Part shown: positions 8,208 to 23,159 of the stretch, in pieces
Numbering within the stretch: position 1 is the first letter of the stretch
Layout of the letters: every line of letters begins with the position of its first letter
Assembly (NCBI RefSeq): GCF_038725785.1
Contig: NZ_CP109796.1
Coordinates: 4,898,001 to 4,962,000 of the forward strand
Length of the DNA: 64,000 bases
Direction: 5' to 3'
DNA from: Termitidicoccus mucosus
Lineage (GTDB): Bacteria > Verrucomicrobiota > Verrucomicrobiia > Opitutales > Opitutaceae
The notes under the pieces: generated by a model
What the model saw: only the letters and a program-made list of their open reading frames with translations
The model's database searches: none
Told to the model about the DNA's origin: nothing
Translations under genes and position numbers: made by a program

Positions 8208-10184
8208 TCACATGTCCGGGCGCATGGAGGCGGCGTTTTCGTCGAGTTCGAGACGCAGGTAATCATACACGACGCCGTTGTTGACCGGGCCGGCGGGGAT
8301 GGTGAGCGCGAGGGTGTTTTCACCGGCGCGCAGGAGCGCGGCGTCGAAGGCGAACTCGCGCTCATACCAGATGCCTTGCGTGCCGTGGCGCGTGATGACG
8401 CCGTCGCCGACGAGCCCGTCGATGCTGCCGGCGGCGCGGCCGTTCACGGAGATTTCGATGGTTTTCACGCCGGTGCCGCAGATCGCGAGGCGCAGCGTGG
8501 CGCGGCCTTTGGGCGCGGCGGTCAGGTCGAAGACGACGGTGCGGGGCGCGGCGCGGCCGGGCGAGCGCACGCCGCGGAAGGGCGCGGACTTGGCGGCGGG
8601 GTCCTCGTTGTGCGGGACGTGCTGGAAGAACCAGTCGCGGCTGAAGTCACTTTGACCAACGGTGTAGCGGATGTCGCCCGGAAACAGCGTGGCGTAGCGG
8701 AGCGAGATTTCGGGGTCGTCGTGCTCGCCGGCCATGAAGAACTCGGAGGCGTTGCGGTTGGGGATGCCGATGTCCCAAAGCTGGCGTCCGCGGCGGACGG
8801 GCGTCCAGATGAGCGCGCCAAGGTCGAGGGGCTTGCCGGGCTCGACAGTGACGCCGGTTTGGGCGAACTCGCCGAGCACGCCGTCGGCGAAGGCGCGCAG
8901 CGTGTAGCGGCCGGGGCGCACGTTGGGGATGGCGAAGGTGCCGTCGGGGGAGCCGGCGGCCCAGAACTGGTAGTGTTTCGCGTCGCGTTGCCACTCGGTG
9001 CCCGGCGCGGTCAGGCCGACGGTCAGGCGCGTGAAGGGAGCGGCGCCGCCGCCCCTTTGGGGTGCCGCCGCGCCGGGGGCATCGCGCAAGACGAGGCGGC
9101 CTTGCACCGTGGCGCGTTCGGCGGCGGACGGGTAATCGACGCCGCGCACCCACGCGTAGGGCCATTGTTCCGACTCGGCGTCGGCGCGCGCGCGGGCGTC
9201 GGCGTAGATCGCCTGCGGGGTGTCGCCGGAGTTGGCGTAAATGAAAAAGGGGCCGACGACTTTTTGCCAGTGCTCGCCCGCGTCCACGTCCACCCGCGCC
9301 CCGCCGTAGTGGCTGCTGCGCCAGTAATTCAGCACGCACGGGGCGGCGACTTCGTTGGTGTCGCGATGGCCCATGAGCTCGACCTTGGTGGGGCCGCCGC
9401 TCATGTATTCCATCGAGGGGTTGATGAAGAAGAGGCCGACTTTTTTCGCGGTGCTCGACCAGCCGAAGGCGGGGTTGGCGGACTGGAGCGCGGTGTAGAT
9501 GTATTTGTCGCCGGCGCGCAGCTCCTTCGGAAAGTGGAGGTCGCGGCGCGCATCGACGCTCATCCAGTCGAAAAAGTCGGCGAGCTTGGCGCAGTAGCGC
9601 GCCTCGCCGAGCGAGGTGAGGGGGTATCCGGGTTTGTGTTCAAAAATCGAATACGTGTAAACCCCCGGGTCGCCGCGCCCGAGCGTGTAGCGGATTTCGA
9701 TGTCGCTGGCAAAATTTCCCTCCGCCGGGTTGGTGCCCGGACCGGTGCCCAGCTTGCGCCCGTTGGCGGCGACGGCCTTGATGGAGACCTCGCCGCGCTC
9801 GCCGCCGTTGGCGCGCGGGTCGATGGTGACGCTCGGGATCGCGGGCGCGGAGCCCTTGACGCCCATCGTGTCGTGCGACCAGTAGCCGTGCTGGTGGCCG
9901 GTGATGGACGGCGCGCGCCAGTTGGGATTGTCCGCGGGGGCGCCGCCCTGTGCGGCGGGCTTGAAATCGGGCGTGAGCGAGGTGGCGAGCAGTTCGAGGT
10001 TTTTGTAGCGCAACGAGACGAGGTCGCCGGTGACCTTGGAAACGCGCGCGGCGACGACACCGTTGTCGAGCGTGTAGGTTTCGGCATCCTCGGAAAGGAT
10101 GACATGGGGAGCGGCGGCGCCGGCGGGCCGGGGCAGGACGGCCAGAAACGCGGCGAGGCAGATGAGGCAGGCGGAGATTTTCAT
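8208..10184 (-). CDS. Rhamnogalacturonan lyase (PL4), single-module paralogue
   Basis: Exported 658-residue PL4 rhamnogalacturonan endolyase, closely similar along its whole length to the lyase part of the downstream fusion gene. It has the signal peptide (ending near PAGAAA), the catalytic domain with motifs such as FFDWMSVDARRDLHFPKE and EYMSGGPTKVE, the short Fn3-like domain and the C-terminal sandwich. It lacks both esterase domains. The last residues, MRPDM, match the last residues of the fusion protein, MRPGM, as if the esterases were removed in frame while the shared tail was kept. The downstream gene begins 78 bp later, so the pair is a tandem duplication. It cleaves the alternating rhamnose-galacturonate backbone by beta-elimination. 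Confidence 0.88.
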   Translation of the reverse strand: MKISACLICLAAFLAVLPRPAGAAAPHVILSEDAETYTLDNGVVAARVSKVTGDLVSLRYKNLELLATSLTPDFKPAAQGGAPADNPNWRAPSITGHQHGYWSHDTMGVKGSAPAIPSVTIDPRANGGERGEVSIKAVAANGRKLGTGPGTNPAEGNFASDIEIRYTLGRGDPGVYTYSIFEHKPGYPLTSLGEARYCAKLADFFDWMSVDARRDLHFPKELRAGDKYIYTALQSANPAFGWSSTAKKVGLFFINPSMEYMSGGPTKVELMGHRDTNEVAAPCVLNYWRSSHYGGARVDVDAGEHWQKVVGPFFIYANSGDTPQAIYADARARADAESEQWPYAWVRGVDYPSAAERATVQGRLVLRDAPGAAAPQRGGGAAPFTRLTVGLTAPGTEWQRDAKHYQFWAAGSPDGTFAIPNVRPGRYTLRAFADGVLGEFAQTGVTVEPGKPLDLGALIWTPVRRGRQLWDIGIPNRNASEFFMAGEHDDPEISLRYATLFPGDIRYTVGQSDFSRDWFFQHVPHNEDPAAKSAPFRGVRSPGRAAPRTVVFDLTAAPKGRATLRLAICGTGVKTIEISVNGRAAGSIDGLVGDGVITRHGTQGIWYEREFAFDAALLRAGENTLALTIPAGPVNNGVVYDYLRLELDENAASMRPDM

Positions 10185-10234
10185 GGGCGTTGAATCAAAA
10201 TGGCCGGGGCGACGGGGCCGGAGGGAATCGCGGG

Positions 10235-16565
<6,331 letters not shown>

Positions 16566-16597
16566 GCTGAAGCGGGCGGGACGGTCTTATGCGTGGT

Positions 16598-18910
16598 TCA
16601 GTCGGAGAGATTTTCCCGCATCCACTTGATGGCGGCGTTTTGCGTGGCGGCGGCCAGGCGTCCGTAATCGTCGGGCTCCTGCAAGCCGAGCCTGGCGGCG
16701 GCGCCGGATTTTTCGTAGGCGCGCCGCGCCCGGTCAACCGCCGCGCGCACATCGGCGGGACTGGCGTCGCGGTCCCGAAGCGGCTGCACGATGAGCACGG
16801 GGCGCGGCGCGGCGAGCGCGATCAGGTCCTCGTAGTCGTAAGGCAGGCGCGCCTCGTCGCCCGCAAACAGGCCGAGTCGCGGCAGCAGGCCGTGCTGGTG
16901 GCTGTAGCGCGTCATGCCGCTCATGCCCCGGCCGGGCGTGTCGGCGCGCATGGGAGTGAAGCCGCAGATCGAAACGGCGCCGTGGATGCGCGCGTCGAGC
17001 GCCGCCGCGTAGAGGCCGACCGTGCCGCCGAGCGTGTAGCCGAAAACGGAAATGGCGTTCGCATTCACAAGTTCGTCCTTTTCGAGCGCGTCCACCGCGC
17101 TGCGCACGTCCTCGACCATTTTGCCGAGGCGCGACCAGCGCGGGTGGCGGTCATAGAACGGCGCGGCCTCCGTCCAGCGCATGCCGTATCCGGATTGGTC
17201 ATACGCGAGCACGGCGTAGCCCGCCTTCACGAGCGCGAGGATCGGATGCAGGTCGCGCCGGTAAACCCACATGTAGCCGAGCGGATGATGAAAACCATGC
17301 AGCCAGATCACCGTGGGCAGTTTCGTCCCCGCGGGCGTGTCCGCCGGATAATACAAGTCCCCGGTGACACCGAGGCCGAAGCGCAGGCGGCGCGAGGCAA
17401 CCGCGTTTTTCTCGGGCTCGAGCCAGCCGTATTCCTGCCCGCCGGCGGCGATGACCCATGCGGGCACGTCGGGCGCGAGCTGGCCCGGGTTTCCCTCGCG
17501 GCCCTGCGCGACGACGGTCGGGCCGGGCGGCGGCCCGCCCCGACGCGGCGGGAAGAGCGGCGGCGGTTCGGGCAGCAGCGGCGGGGCCTCGCCGAGCATC
17601 CACCCGACGGAGCGGCGAAGCCCGGCGGCGTCGAAATCCCGCCCCGCTTTCGCGGCGTCGTGGGCGGGGAATTTTTCGAGGTCGATTTTTTCGCCCGTGC
17701 GCGCGCGCCATTTTTCGAAATTCCACGGAAACACAAAATCGTTCACCCATTTTTTCGGCGCGCGGCCGAACTGCCGGTCGAGCCAGTCGATGCATGCCTC
17801 GGGGTCGTTGCTGCCGTGGAAGCCGGGCACGTGCAGCAGGCCCAGCCGGTCAGGCCGGCCGAGGCGCTCGTAAACCGCCTGCGCCGACGCATGCGCCTGC
17901 TCGATGGCCCAGCCGTTGGCGACCTGGTCGTTCAGGCCCCACTCGCTCAGCGCGGCGCGCGGCGCGATGAGCGCGAGCAACAAATTCGCATCGACGGGCA
18001 GGCGGTCCTCGCGTCCGGAGAAAAAGCGCAGGCGCGGCGAGAACCACGAGGGGAACATGCGCGTGGTGCTCTCGATGCTCTCGCCGCCGCCCCGCTCGCC
18101 CGCGAGCCGCCACGGCAGCAGCCCGCCGACGCCCGTGCTGCCGGCGACGAGCGCCGCGATGCGCGGGTCGAGCGCGGCGGCGATGGCCGCCATCTTGCCG
18201 TCGCGCGAATAGCCGAAGATCGCCACGCGGCCCATGTCCGCCCGCGGCACGGTTTCGAGATAATCGAGCACGACCTGCGCCAGCCAGGCGCGGCGGGGCA
18301 GCGTCGCGAAATCGTAATCGGGGTAAAGCTCCTGCAACGCCGCGGCATCATCCATGCGGTCGTTGCCCGCGAAGCCCGCCGAGATGTAGCCGCGCCGGAC
18401 GAGCATCCGCGCCCAGCCCGCGAGGTTCGGGCTGATGAGCACGGGGAGTTTTTCCCCGTCGGCGGCGTCGGGAATCACGAGCCGGACACGCACGCTGCCT
18501 TTGCCCTGCGGCCCGAATTCGACGCGGACGTTGCGCGTGGTGCAGCCGTCGGCGCGCGTCTCATCGAGCAGCACGATGCCGGAAATGGACGGCTTGGGCG
18601 GAAACGTGCCGGTCACATATTTTTCGAAAAGCCCGCGGATCTCCGCCCGGCGCGCCTCCCAGTCCGCATCGGTGCGCACGGGGCGCCCGTCGGCAAAGCG
18701 CAGCGGATCGGGCAGGAGATTCGAGCGCGGCAGCGCGTCGAAATCAGGCGGCAGCTCGCCGGTTTTCTGCTGCCACGCGGTCCATTCGGGGACATCGGGC
18801 AGCGCCTGCCGCATCCATTGCAAATGCGCGGTGCGCTCTTCCGGCGTCATCGACTGCGCGATGGCGGCGCCCGCGAAACACAAGACAGAGATAATCAGGG
18901 GAATCTTCAT
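16598..18910 (-). CDS. Exported protein with two alpha/beta-hydrolase lobes (CE15-like plus non-canonical lobe)
   Basis: A 770-residue secreted protein (signal peptide ending AAIAQ at about 19). The first lobe (about 95-400) resembles CE15 glucuronoyl esterases: elbow GYSRDGKMA (Ser about 236; CE15 usually has GCSRxGK) and a His in GFHGSND (about 366), with an acidic residue expected in RFFSGREDRLP. A Pro-rich linker (about 460-480) follows. The second lobe (about 500-770) has the fold motifs IWLHGFHHP and AYDQSGYG. However, its elbow reads GYTLGGTVG, with Thr where the nucleophile Ser should be (about 627), and no C-terminal catalytic His is evident. It is the first gene of the minus-strand pectin cluster. 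Likely role: breaking uronate esters, with the second lobe non-catalytic or unconventional. Confidence 0.75.
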   Translation of the reverse strand: MKIPLIISVLCFAGAAIAQSMTPEERTAHLQWMRQALPDVPEWTAWQQKTGELPPDFDALPRSNLLPDPLRFADGRPVRTDADWEARRAEIRGLFEKYVTGTFPPKPSISGIVLLDETRADGCTTRNVRVEFGPQGKGSVRVRLVIPDAADGEKLPVLISPNLAGWARMLVRRGYISAGFAGNDRMDDAAALQELYPDYDFATLPRRAWLAQVVLDYLETVPRADMGRVAIFGYSRDGKMAAIAAALDPRIAALVAGSTGVGGLLPWRLAGERGGGESIESTTRMFPSWFSPRLRFFSGREDRLPVDANLLLALIAPRAALSEWGLNDQVANGWAIEQAHASAQAVYERLGRPDRLGLLHVPGFHGSNDPEACIDWLDRQFGRAPKKWVNDFVFPWNFEKWRARTGEKIDLEKFPAHDAAKAGRDFDAAGLRRSVGWMLGEAPPLLPEPPPLFPPRRGGPPPGPTVVAQGREGNPGQLAPDVPAWVIAAGGQEYGWLEPEKNAVASRRLRFGLGVTGDLYYPADTPAGTKLPTVIWLHGFHHPLGYMWVYRRDLHPILALVKAGYAVLAYDQSGYGMRWTEAAPFYDRHPRWSRLGKMVEDVRSAVDALEKDELVNANAISVFGYTLGGTVGLYAAALDARIHGAVSICGFTPMRADTPGRGMSGMTRYSHQHGLLPRLGLFAGDEARLPYDYEDLIALAAPRPVLIVQPLRDRDASPADVRAAVDRARRAYEKSGAAARLGLQEPDDYGRLAAATQNAAIKWMRENLSD

Positions 18911-19037
18911 TCTGGGGAGCAGATCACGCCAAGTGAAGCCCGGGGCCGCGCGGAAATCGAATGCGGAGTCAGCTTACAGTCCGATGCGATGCATGCCGGG
19001 CTTTTTGCACGAAAAAGCCGGCTTTGATTGAAGCGTC

Positions 19038-20123
19038 CTAAAACCGGTTCAACTGCGGAAAATATTTTCTGTCGTCGATAATGGGGGCGGTCATGGGCGC
19101 ATTGCCATCGGCCGGCTTGGCCGCCTTGTCCTCCGGCGTCCGAAGGGCCGGATTTCCGCCATCCTGCCGCGCAGGCGTTTGATCGGGAACCGGCGGCTGG
19201 TTGGTCACGCCCGGCGCGGCGGGCGCGGCCGGAACCGGCAAAGGGATGTCTTCCACAAACGGGTTGTTCGCAGCCGCAGCCACCGCGGACAAATCAAAGA
19301 CCGCTGCGTCCGGCGCTCCCGCCGCCGACATGCCGGCAAACACGCCTGCAGCCTTGCCCGGCGCGAATGACGGCGCGCCCGCGTCGCGCACACCGGCGGT
19401 CGCCGCGCCGCCGCCTCCTCCGAACGCCGGAGTCCCGCCCGCGCCGGCGTTCAACAGCGCATGATCGGCCGGCGTGAGCCAATTCGCGAGATAGGAGGAA
19501 AACGGGTTGTCCGCCGTTCCCGCCCCGTTTGCGCGGTTGGCCTCGCCGCTGCCGCCCGCGCCCGCCGTCGCGGAAAAGCGCCCGCCGTCCGCCGCCGTCC
19601 GCTTTTCGGGCAAATCTCCGGTCAGCAGCCACGCCTGCACCTCGGCCTCCGTCCAATCCTGCATCACGCGCGTCGTGTCACCCGGGGAAAACATCCCCGC
19701 CTCCGTTGCCCGCCGCCGCAACTCCGCTTCCGTCTCGCGCTGCCGCACGCCATCGAGCAGCCAGTTCTGCGCGCGCAGCCGCTCCACCGCGGCGCGCTGC
19801 GCCCCGGCCGGACTGCGCCCGTCCTGGCGCGACTGCGCCGCGTCGCCTCCGGGAAGGCCGCGATCGATCGCGATGGTCGGCAGCGCGGACGGATCGAGCG
19901 CCGGACGCTCCTCCGGCACCGGTCTGGCATCCGCCGTCGGCGGTACCGGGGCGGCGACCCGGGCCGTCCCGCCCGCGGCACCGGCCGCATCGCGTCCCGC
20001 CGCGTCCGGCGCCGGCCCGGTTCCCGCTGCGCCGGGGTTGCCGGCGTCCTGCGCCCACGCAAAGCCCGCCGCCGCGCAAAACACGGCGCCTGCCAGTGCA
20101 CGAATTTGCCGGTTGAATCCCAT
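19038..20123 (-). CDS. Exported Pro/Ala-rich low-complexity protein
   Basis: A protein of about 361 residues starting at MGFNRQIRALAG (20123). Its clear signal peptide ends in FAWAQ, which is why I prefer this start to the one 54 bp upstream. The mature part is rich in Ala, Gly and Pro with little predicted globular structure. A middle stretch, AQNWLLDGVRQRETEAELRR followed by ARRRATEAGMF-like residues, looks helical. The C-terminus ends DDRKYFPQLNRF. No enzyme motif is seen. It is divergent from dapA and not clearly part of the pectin cluster. It may be a periplasmic or envelope scaffold-like protein; I do not recognise the family. Confidence 0.6.
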   Translation of the reverse strand: MGFNRQIRALAGAVFCAAAGFAWAQDAGNPGAAGTGPAPDAAGRDAAGAAGGTARVAAPVPPTADARPVPEERPALDPSALPTIAIDRGLPGGDAAQSRQDGRSPAGAQRAAVERLRAQNWLLDGVRQRETEAELRRRATEAGMFSPGDTTRVMQDWTEAEVQAWLLTGDLPEKRTAADGGRFSATAGAGGSGEANRANGAGTADNPFSSYLANWLTPADHALLNAGAGGTPAFGGGGGAATAGVRDAGAPSFAPGKAAGVFAGMSAAGAPDAAVFDLSAVAAAANNPFVEDIPLPVPAAPAAPGVTNQPPVPDQTPARQDGGNPALRTPEDKAAKPADGNAPMTAPIIDDRKYFPQLNRF

Positions 20124-20287
20124 GCGCGGACGGAGCAATGAAAACCACACCCTGCCGCCCTCGCACCCTAAAGGCAAGTTTCCCCGGACGCCGCCCCGGC
20201 GCCACCTTTTGATTGCCAGCCGCCGCCCGCCGCCGGTTAACTCGCTGCTCGCGCAAGCCGCGCCCTTCCTTCACGCTATTGCACACC
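20124..20287. promoter_or_regulatory. Divergent intergenic region, exported protein / dapA
   Basis: The 164 bp between the two divergent starts must hold both promoters. The DNA is GC-rich, and I see no convincing -35/-10 pair, riboswitch or operator by eye. The dapA start at 20288 is preceded by GCACACC, without a clear Shine-Dalgarno site. Confidence 0.4.
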
Positions 20288-21175
20288 ATGAAACTCCGCC
20301 CGCTCACCGGCGCCATCACCGCCCTCGTCACCCCGTTCAAGAACGGAGCCGTCGCGTTCGACGAATTCCGCCAGCTCGTCGAGTTTCAGATAAAATCCGG
20401 CATCCACGGCCTCGTGCCCGTCGGCACCACCGGCGAATCGCCCACCCTCTCTTACGAGGAGCACATGGACGTCATACGCGCCGCCATTGACGCCGCGCGC
20501 AAGCGCGTCCCCGTCATCGCCGGCACCGGCTCGAACTCCACCCGCGAGGCCGTCGAGTTCACCCGCCTCGCGCACGAGGCCGGGGCCGACGCCGTGCTCC
20601 TCGTCGCCCCCTACTACAACAAGCCCAGCCAGGAAGGGCTCTTCCGCCATTTTTCCGAGATCGCCGAGGTCACCAGCCGCCCGATCGTCCTGTATTCCAT
20701 TCCCGGACGCTGCGGCATCGAGATCGGCGTGCCCGTCGTCGAGCGGCTCCGCGCGAAGTATCCGCATGTCCGTTATATCAAGGAGGCCGGCGGCACCGTC
20801 GATCGTGTGGACCAGCTCAAGCGCGCCCTCGGCCGCGACATCACCGTGCTCAGCGGCGACGATTCGCTCACGCTCCCGTTCATGGCGGTCGGCGCCGAGG
20901 GCGTCATCAGCGTCGCGTCCAACCTCATCCCCCGCGAAATCGCGAAACTCGCCACCCTCGCGCTTGCCGACAACTACGCGCAGGCCGCGAAGCTTCACCG
21001 CCGTCTCTACCCGCTCTTCAAGGCGCTCTTCGTCGAGCCCAATCCCGTGCCGGTGAAGGCCGCCATGGCCCGCGCCGGCCTCATCACCTCGGCCGAGGTC
21101 CGCTCGCCTCTCTGCGACATGGCTCCCGCGAACGAAAAGCTCCTCGCCGACGTCCTGAAGGAGCTGGGCAAATGA
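20288..21175 (+). CDS. dapA: 4-hydroxy-tetrahydrodipicolinate synthase
   Basis: DapA condenses pyruvate with aspartate-semialdehyde, the first committed step to lysine and diaminopimelate. The 295-residue protein starts at MKLRPLTG (20288). It shows the phosphate-loop-like GTTGES (about 46-51), the tyrosine motif APYYNKPSQEG, the catalytic Tyr136 in VLYSIPGR with the substrate-binding Arg in the same motif, and the Schiff-base Lys165 in YIKEAGG. All residues needed for true DHDPS activity are present, which separates it from the second family member at 35463. It is followed by a strong terminator and then dapB, so the two biosynthetic genes are adjacent but probably not one simple transcript. 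Confidence 0.95.
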   Translation: MKLRPLTGAITALVTPFKNGAVAFDEFRQLVEFQIKSGIHGLVPVGTTGESPTLSYEEHMDVIRAAIDAARKRVPVIAGTGSNSTREAVEFTRLAHEAGADAVLLVAPYYNKPSQEGLFRHFSEIAEVTSRPIVLYSIPGRCGIEIGVPVVERLRAKYPHVRYIKEAGGTVDRVDQLKRALGRDITVLSGDDSLTLPFMAVGAEGVISVASNLIPREIAKLATLALADNYAQAAKLHRRLYPLFKALFVEPNPVPVKAAMARAGLITSAEVRSPLCDMAPANEKLLADVLKELGK

Positions 21176-21198
21176 AAACGGCGTGCGCGCGATGCGCG

Positions 21199-21240
21199 AA
21201 GTGACAGGTGGCAAGTGACAAGTAACAAGTAACAAGAAGA
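21199..21240 (+). repeat. Short tandem repeat after dapA
   Basis: Degenerate tandem copies of AAGTGACA / AAGTAACA run through this 40-bp stretch. It is non-coding and lies between the dapA stop and its terminator. Confidence 0.55.
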
Positions 21241-21247
21241 AGCCAGC

Positions 21248-21277
21248 GGGGCGCGGTAGCGCCCCCCCCCTTTTTTT
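21248..21277 (+). terminator. Rho-independent terminator of dapA
   Basis: Perfect 7-bp GC stem GGGGCGC (21248-21254) and GCGCCCC (21259-21265) with a GGTA loop, followed by more C and then seven T. The run of nine C followed by seven T could also be prone to slippage. Confidence 0.8.
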
Positions 21278-21316
21278 CTTAATTTTTAATTCCTAATTAT
21301 TAATTCTTAATTTCCC
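21278..21316. repeat. AT-rich tandem repeat directly before dapB
   Basis: Repeated TTAATTnnTAATT units fill the 39 bp up to the dapB start, in sharp contrast to the surrounding GC-rich DNA. The stretch may contribute -10 like sequence or a low-structure leader for dapB. Confidence 0.5.
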
Positions 21317-22048
21317 ATGAACATCGCCCTCATCGGAGCCAAAGGCCGCATGGGCCGCGCCATCACCGACGCGGCGCAACAAACCGGCCACGCCATCGCC
21401 GCCGCGCTTGATGCCGGCGACGACATCCCCGCCGCGCTCGCCGCCGCCCGCGCCGATGCCATCATCGACTTCAGCCACCACAGCGCCACCGCCGCGAACA
21501 TCGCCCAGGCCGTCGCGCTCAACACCCCGCTCATCATCGGCACCACCGGACACCCGGCGGACGAAAAGAAAAAGCTCCTCGCGGCCGCCGCCGCCGTTCC
21601 CTGCGTCTGGGCCGGCAACTACTCCGTCGGCGTCAACCTTCTCTACGCCCTCACCCGCCGCGCCGCCTCCGTTCTCGGCCCCGACTACGACGCCGAGGTG
21701 ATCGAGATGCACCACCGCTTCAAGAAAGACGCGCCCAGCGGCACCGCCGCGCGCCTGCTCGAAATCATCCTGGAGGAACGGCACCTCGCCGCCGACGCCG
21801 TCCGCCACGGCCGCGAAGGTATCACCGGCGAGCGCACGCCAACCGAGGTGGGCATGCATTCCCTGCGCGGCGGCGACGTGGTCGGCGACCACACTGTCAT
21901 CTTCGCCGCGCTGGGCGAGCGCGTCGAGCTTACGCACAAGGCCTCCGACCGCGCCATCTTCGCCCGCGGCGCCCTCCGCGCCGCCGTCTGGGCCGTCACC
22001 CAAAAACCCGGCATCTACGACATGCAGGACGTGCTCGGCCTGACATAA
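21317..22048 (+). CDS. dapB: 4-hydroxy-tetrahydrodipicolinate reductase
   Basis: DapB reduces the DapA product to tetrahydrodipicolinate with NAD(P)H. The 243-residue protein starts MNIALIGAKGRMGRAI, the classical dinucleotide-binding Gly motif (residues 7-14). It shows the second NAD-binding segment IIGTTGH, the Asn-containing loop WAGNYSVGVNLL and the catalytic signature EMHHRFKKDAPSGTA (about 129-143, with the His-His and Lys residues). The C-terminal catalytic domain ends GIYDMQDVLGL, typical of the family. Length is slightly short of the usual 265-270 residues but all motifs are present. It sits between dapA and ruvA, each separated by non-coding repeats. Confidence 0.95.
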   Translation: MNIALIGAKGRMGRAITDAAQQTGHAIAAALDAGDDIPAALAAARADAIIDFSHHSATAANIAQAVALNTPLIIGTTGHPADEKKKLLAAAAAVPCVWAGNYSVGVNLLYALTRRAASVLGPDYDAEVIEMHHRFKKDAPSGTAARLLEIILEERHLAADAVRHGREGITGERTPTEVGMHSLRGGDVVGDHTVIFAALGERVELTHKASDRAIFARGALRAAVWAVTQKPGIYDMQDVLGLT

Positions 22049-22080
22049 ACGCGCCGGGCGCCAAAACCCGTTTCCATCTC

Positions 22081-22175
22081 CCATCCCTCCGTTCTTTCCT
22101 CTTTCCTCTTTCTCTTTTCCCAAGGGTTGGAATGGGAGAAAGAGGAAAGAGAAAGAATAAAGAGGAAAGATTTGT
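22081..22175. repeat. Polypyrimidine/polypurine inverted repeat between dapB and ruvA
   Basis: A CTTTCCTC-type pyrimidine tract (about 22095-22122) is followed by a GAGGAAAG-type purine tract (about 22134-22172), so the strand can fold back on itself with a short loop around 22123-22133. It may act as the dapB terminator or as an unusual H-DNA-prone sequence. Confidence 0.6.
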
Positions 22176-22207
22176 GTATCCGTAACTTTAATACATTTTG
22201 CAATCGC

Positions 22208-22819
22208 ATGATCACCTCCATCCAGGGACTCCTCGCCGCCGCCACGCCGCTGCACGCCACCATTGAAATCAACGGGTTGGGCTACGAGGTGAACATCCCC
22301 GTCACCACCGCCGAAAGGCTCCCCGCCGCCGGCGGCACCGCGAAGCTCCACACGGTCGTCATTTACCGCGAGGATTCGCAGACCCTCTACGGTTTCGCCA
22401 CCGCCGAGGAACGCGATTTCTTCCGCCTCATGATCGACCATGTCAGCGGCGTCGGCCCGAAGGTCGCGCTCACCATCATGAGCAAGCTCTCGCTGCCCTC
22501 GCTGCGCGCCGCCATCAGCTCCGGCGACATCGCCACGCTCGCGAAATGCCCCGGCATCGGCAAAAAAACCGCCGAGCGCCTCGTGGTCGAGCTTCGCGCC
22601 AAGGTCGGCCCCGCCGGCGCGCCCGCCGACACCGCCGCGCCGTCCGCCGACGCACCGGGGGGCGCGCCCGCCGGGGACACGCGCATCCACGACGCCGTCC
22701 TCGCCCTGACCGCCCTCGGTTACAAAACCGCCCAGGCCGACGAAGCCGTTCGCCGCGCCGCGCTCACGCTCGGACCCAAGGCCACCACCGAGCAGCTCAT
22801 CAAAAAGGCGCTGGGGTAA
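22208..22819 (+). CDS. ruvA: Holliday junction branch migration protein RuvA
   Basis: RuvA binds four-way DNA junctions as a tetramer and recruits the RuvB helicase for branch migration during recombinational repair. The 203-residue protein starts at MITSIQGLLAAATP (22208). It has the N-terminal OB-fold (EINGLGYEVNIPV), a central pair of helix-hairpin-helix motifs (IDHVSGVGPKVALTIM and KCPGIGKKTAERLVVEL), a flexible acidic/Ala-rich linker (about 138-160) and domain III that contacts RuvB (VLALTALGYKTAQADEAVRR). Length and layout match the family. No ruvB or ruvC is next to it here. Confidence 0.95.
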   Translation: MITSIQGLLAAATPLHATIEINGLGYEVNIPVTTAERLPAAGGTAKLHTVVIYREDSQTLYGFATAEERDFFRLMIDHVSGVGPKVALTIMSKLSLPSLRAAISSGDIATLAKCPGIGKKTAERLVVELRAKVGPAGAPADTAAPSADAPGGAPAGDTRIHDAVLALTALGYKTAQADEAVRRAALTLGPKATTEQLIKKALG

Positions 22820-23159
22820 ACCTTGGGGAGCGCGCGCGTCCCGCGTGCCGGCTTGGGCGCCCCGCCCGCGAAAGCCACGCGCGTAGCGCAGGCATCCTTG
22901 TCTGCAAATTTTGCGCGAATAAGTCGCTTGTAATAGCGGACTTTGTTGGTGGTTAATAGTTTATAACAGGAAGAAGGTGGCAGATTGACACAAAGAGGGG
23001 AAGCAAAAAACACCATTTTTGGCAACTTTTTGGCAACACTCCGGATTTCCGGCAAAGATGCCGCCTCGCTTGCATCCGAATATTGAATACAAAATTGAAT
23101 CCAGGCTGTATAATGCGGGAATCCGTCCGTATCGGTGTTCCGCTGATCAAAAACCAATA
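22820..23159. other. Intergenic region after ruvA with dispersed palindrome (22888-22905)
   Basis: No supported gene. Bases 22888-22905 form an imperfect palindrome, GCAGGCATCCTTGTCTGC, of the same type as the repeats at 6929-6948 and 32645-32664. Around 23010-23040 the words TTTTGGCAAC and TTTTTGGCAAC are directly repeated. Composition becomes AT-rich towards the transposase remnant, consistent with acquired DNA. Confidence 0.5.

Noticed and set aside
20276-21235. Minus-strand frame of 319 codons opposite dapA
   Set aside because: DapA has all catalytic residues on the plus strand; the antisense translation shows no motif.
21261-21277. Homopolymer C and T tract as a phase-variation switch
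   Set aside because: It lies outside any coding frame and is fully explained as the tail of a terminator hairpin.
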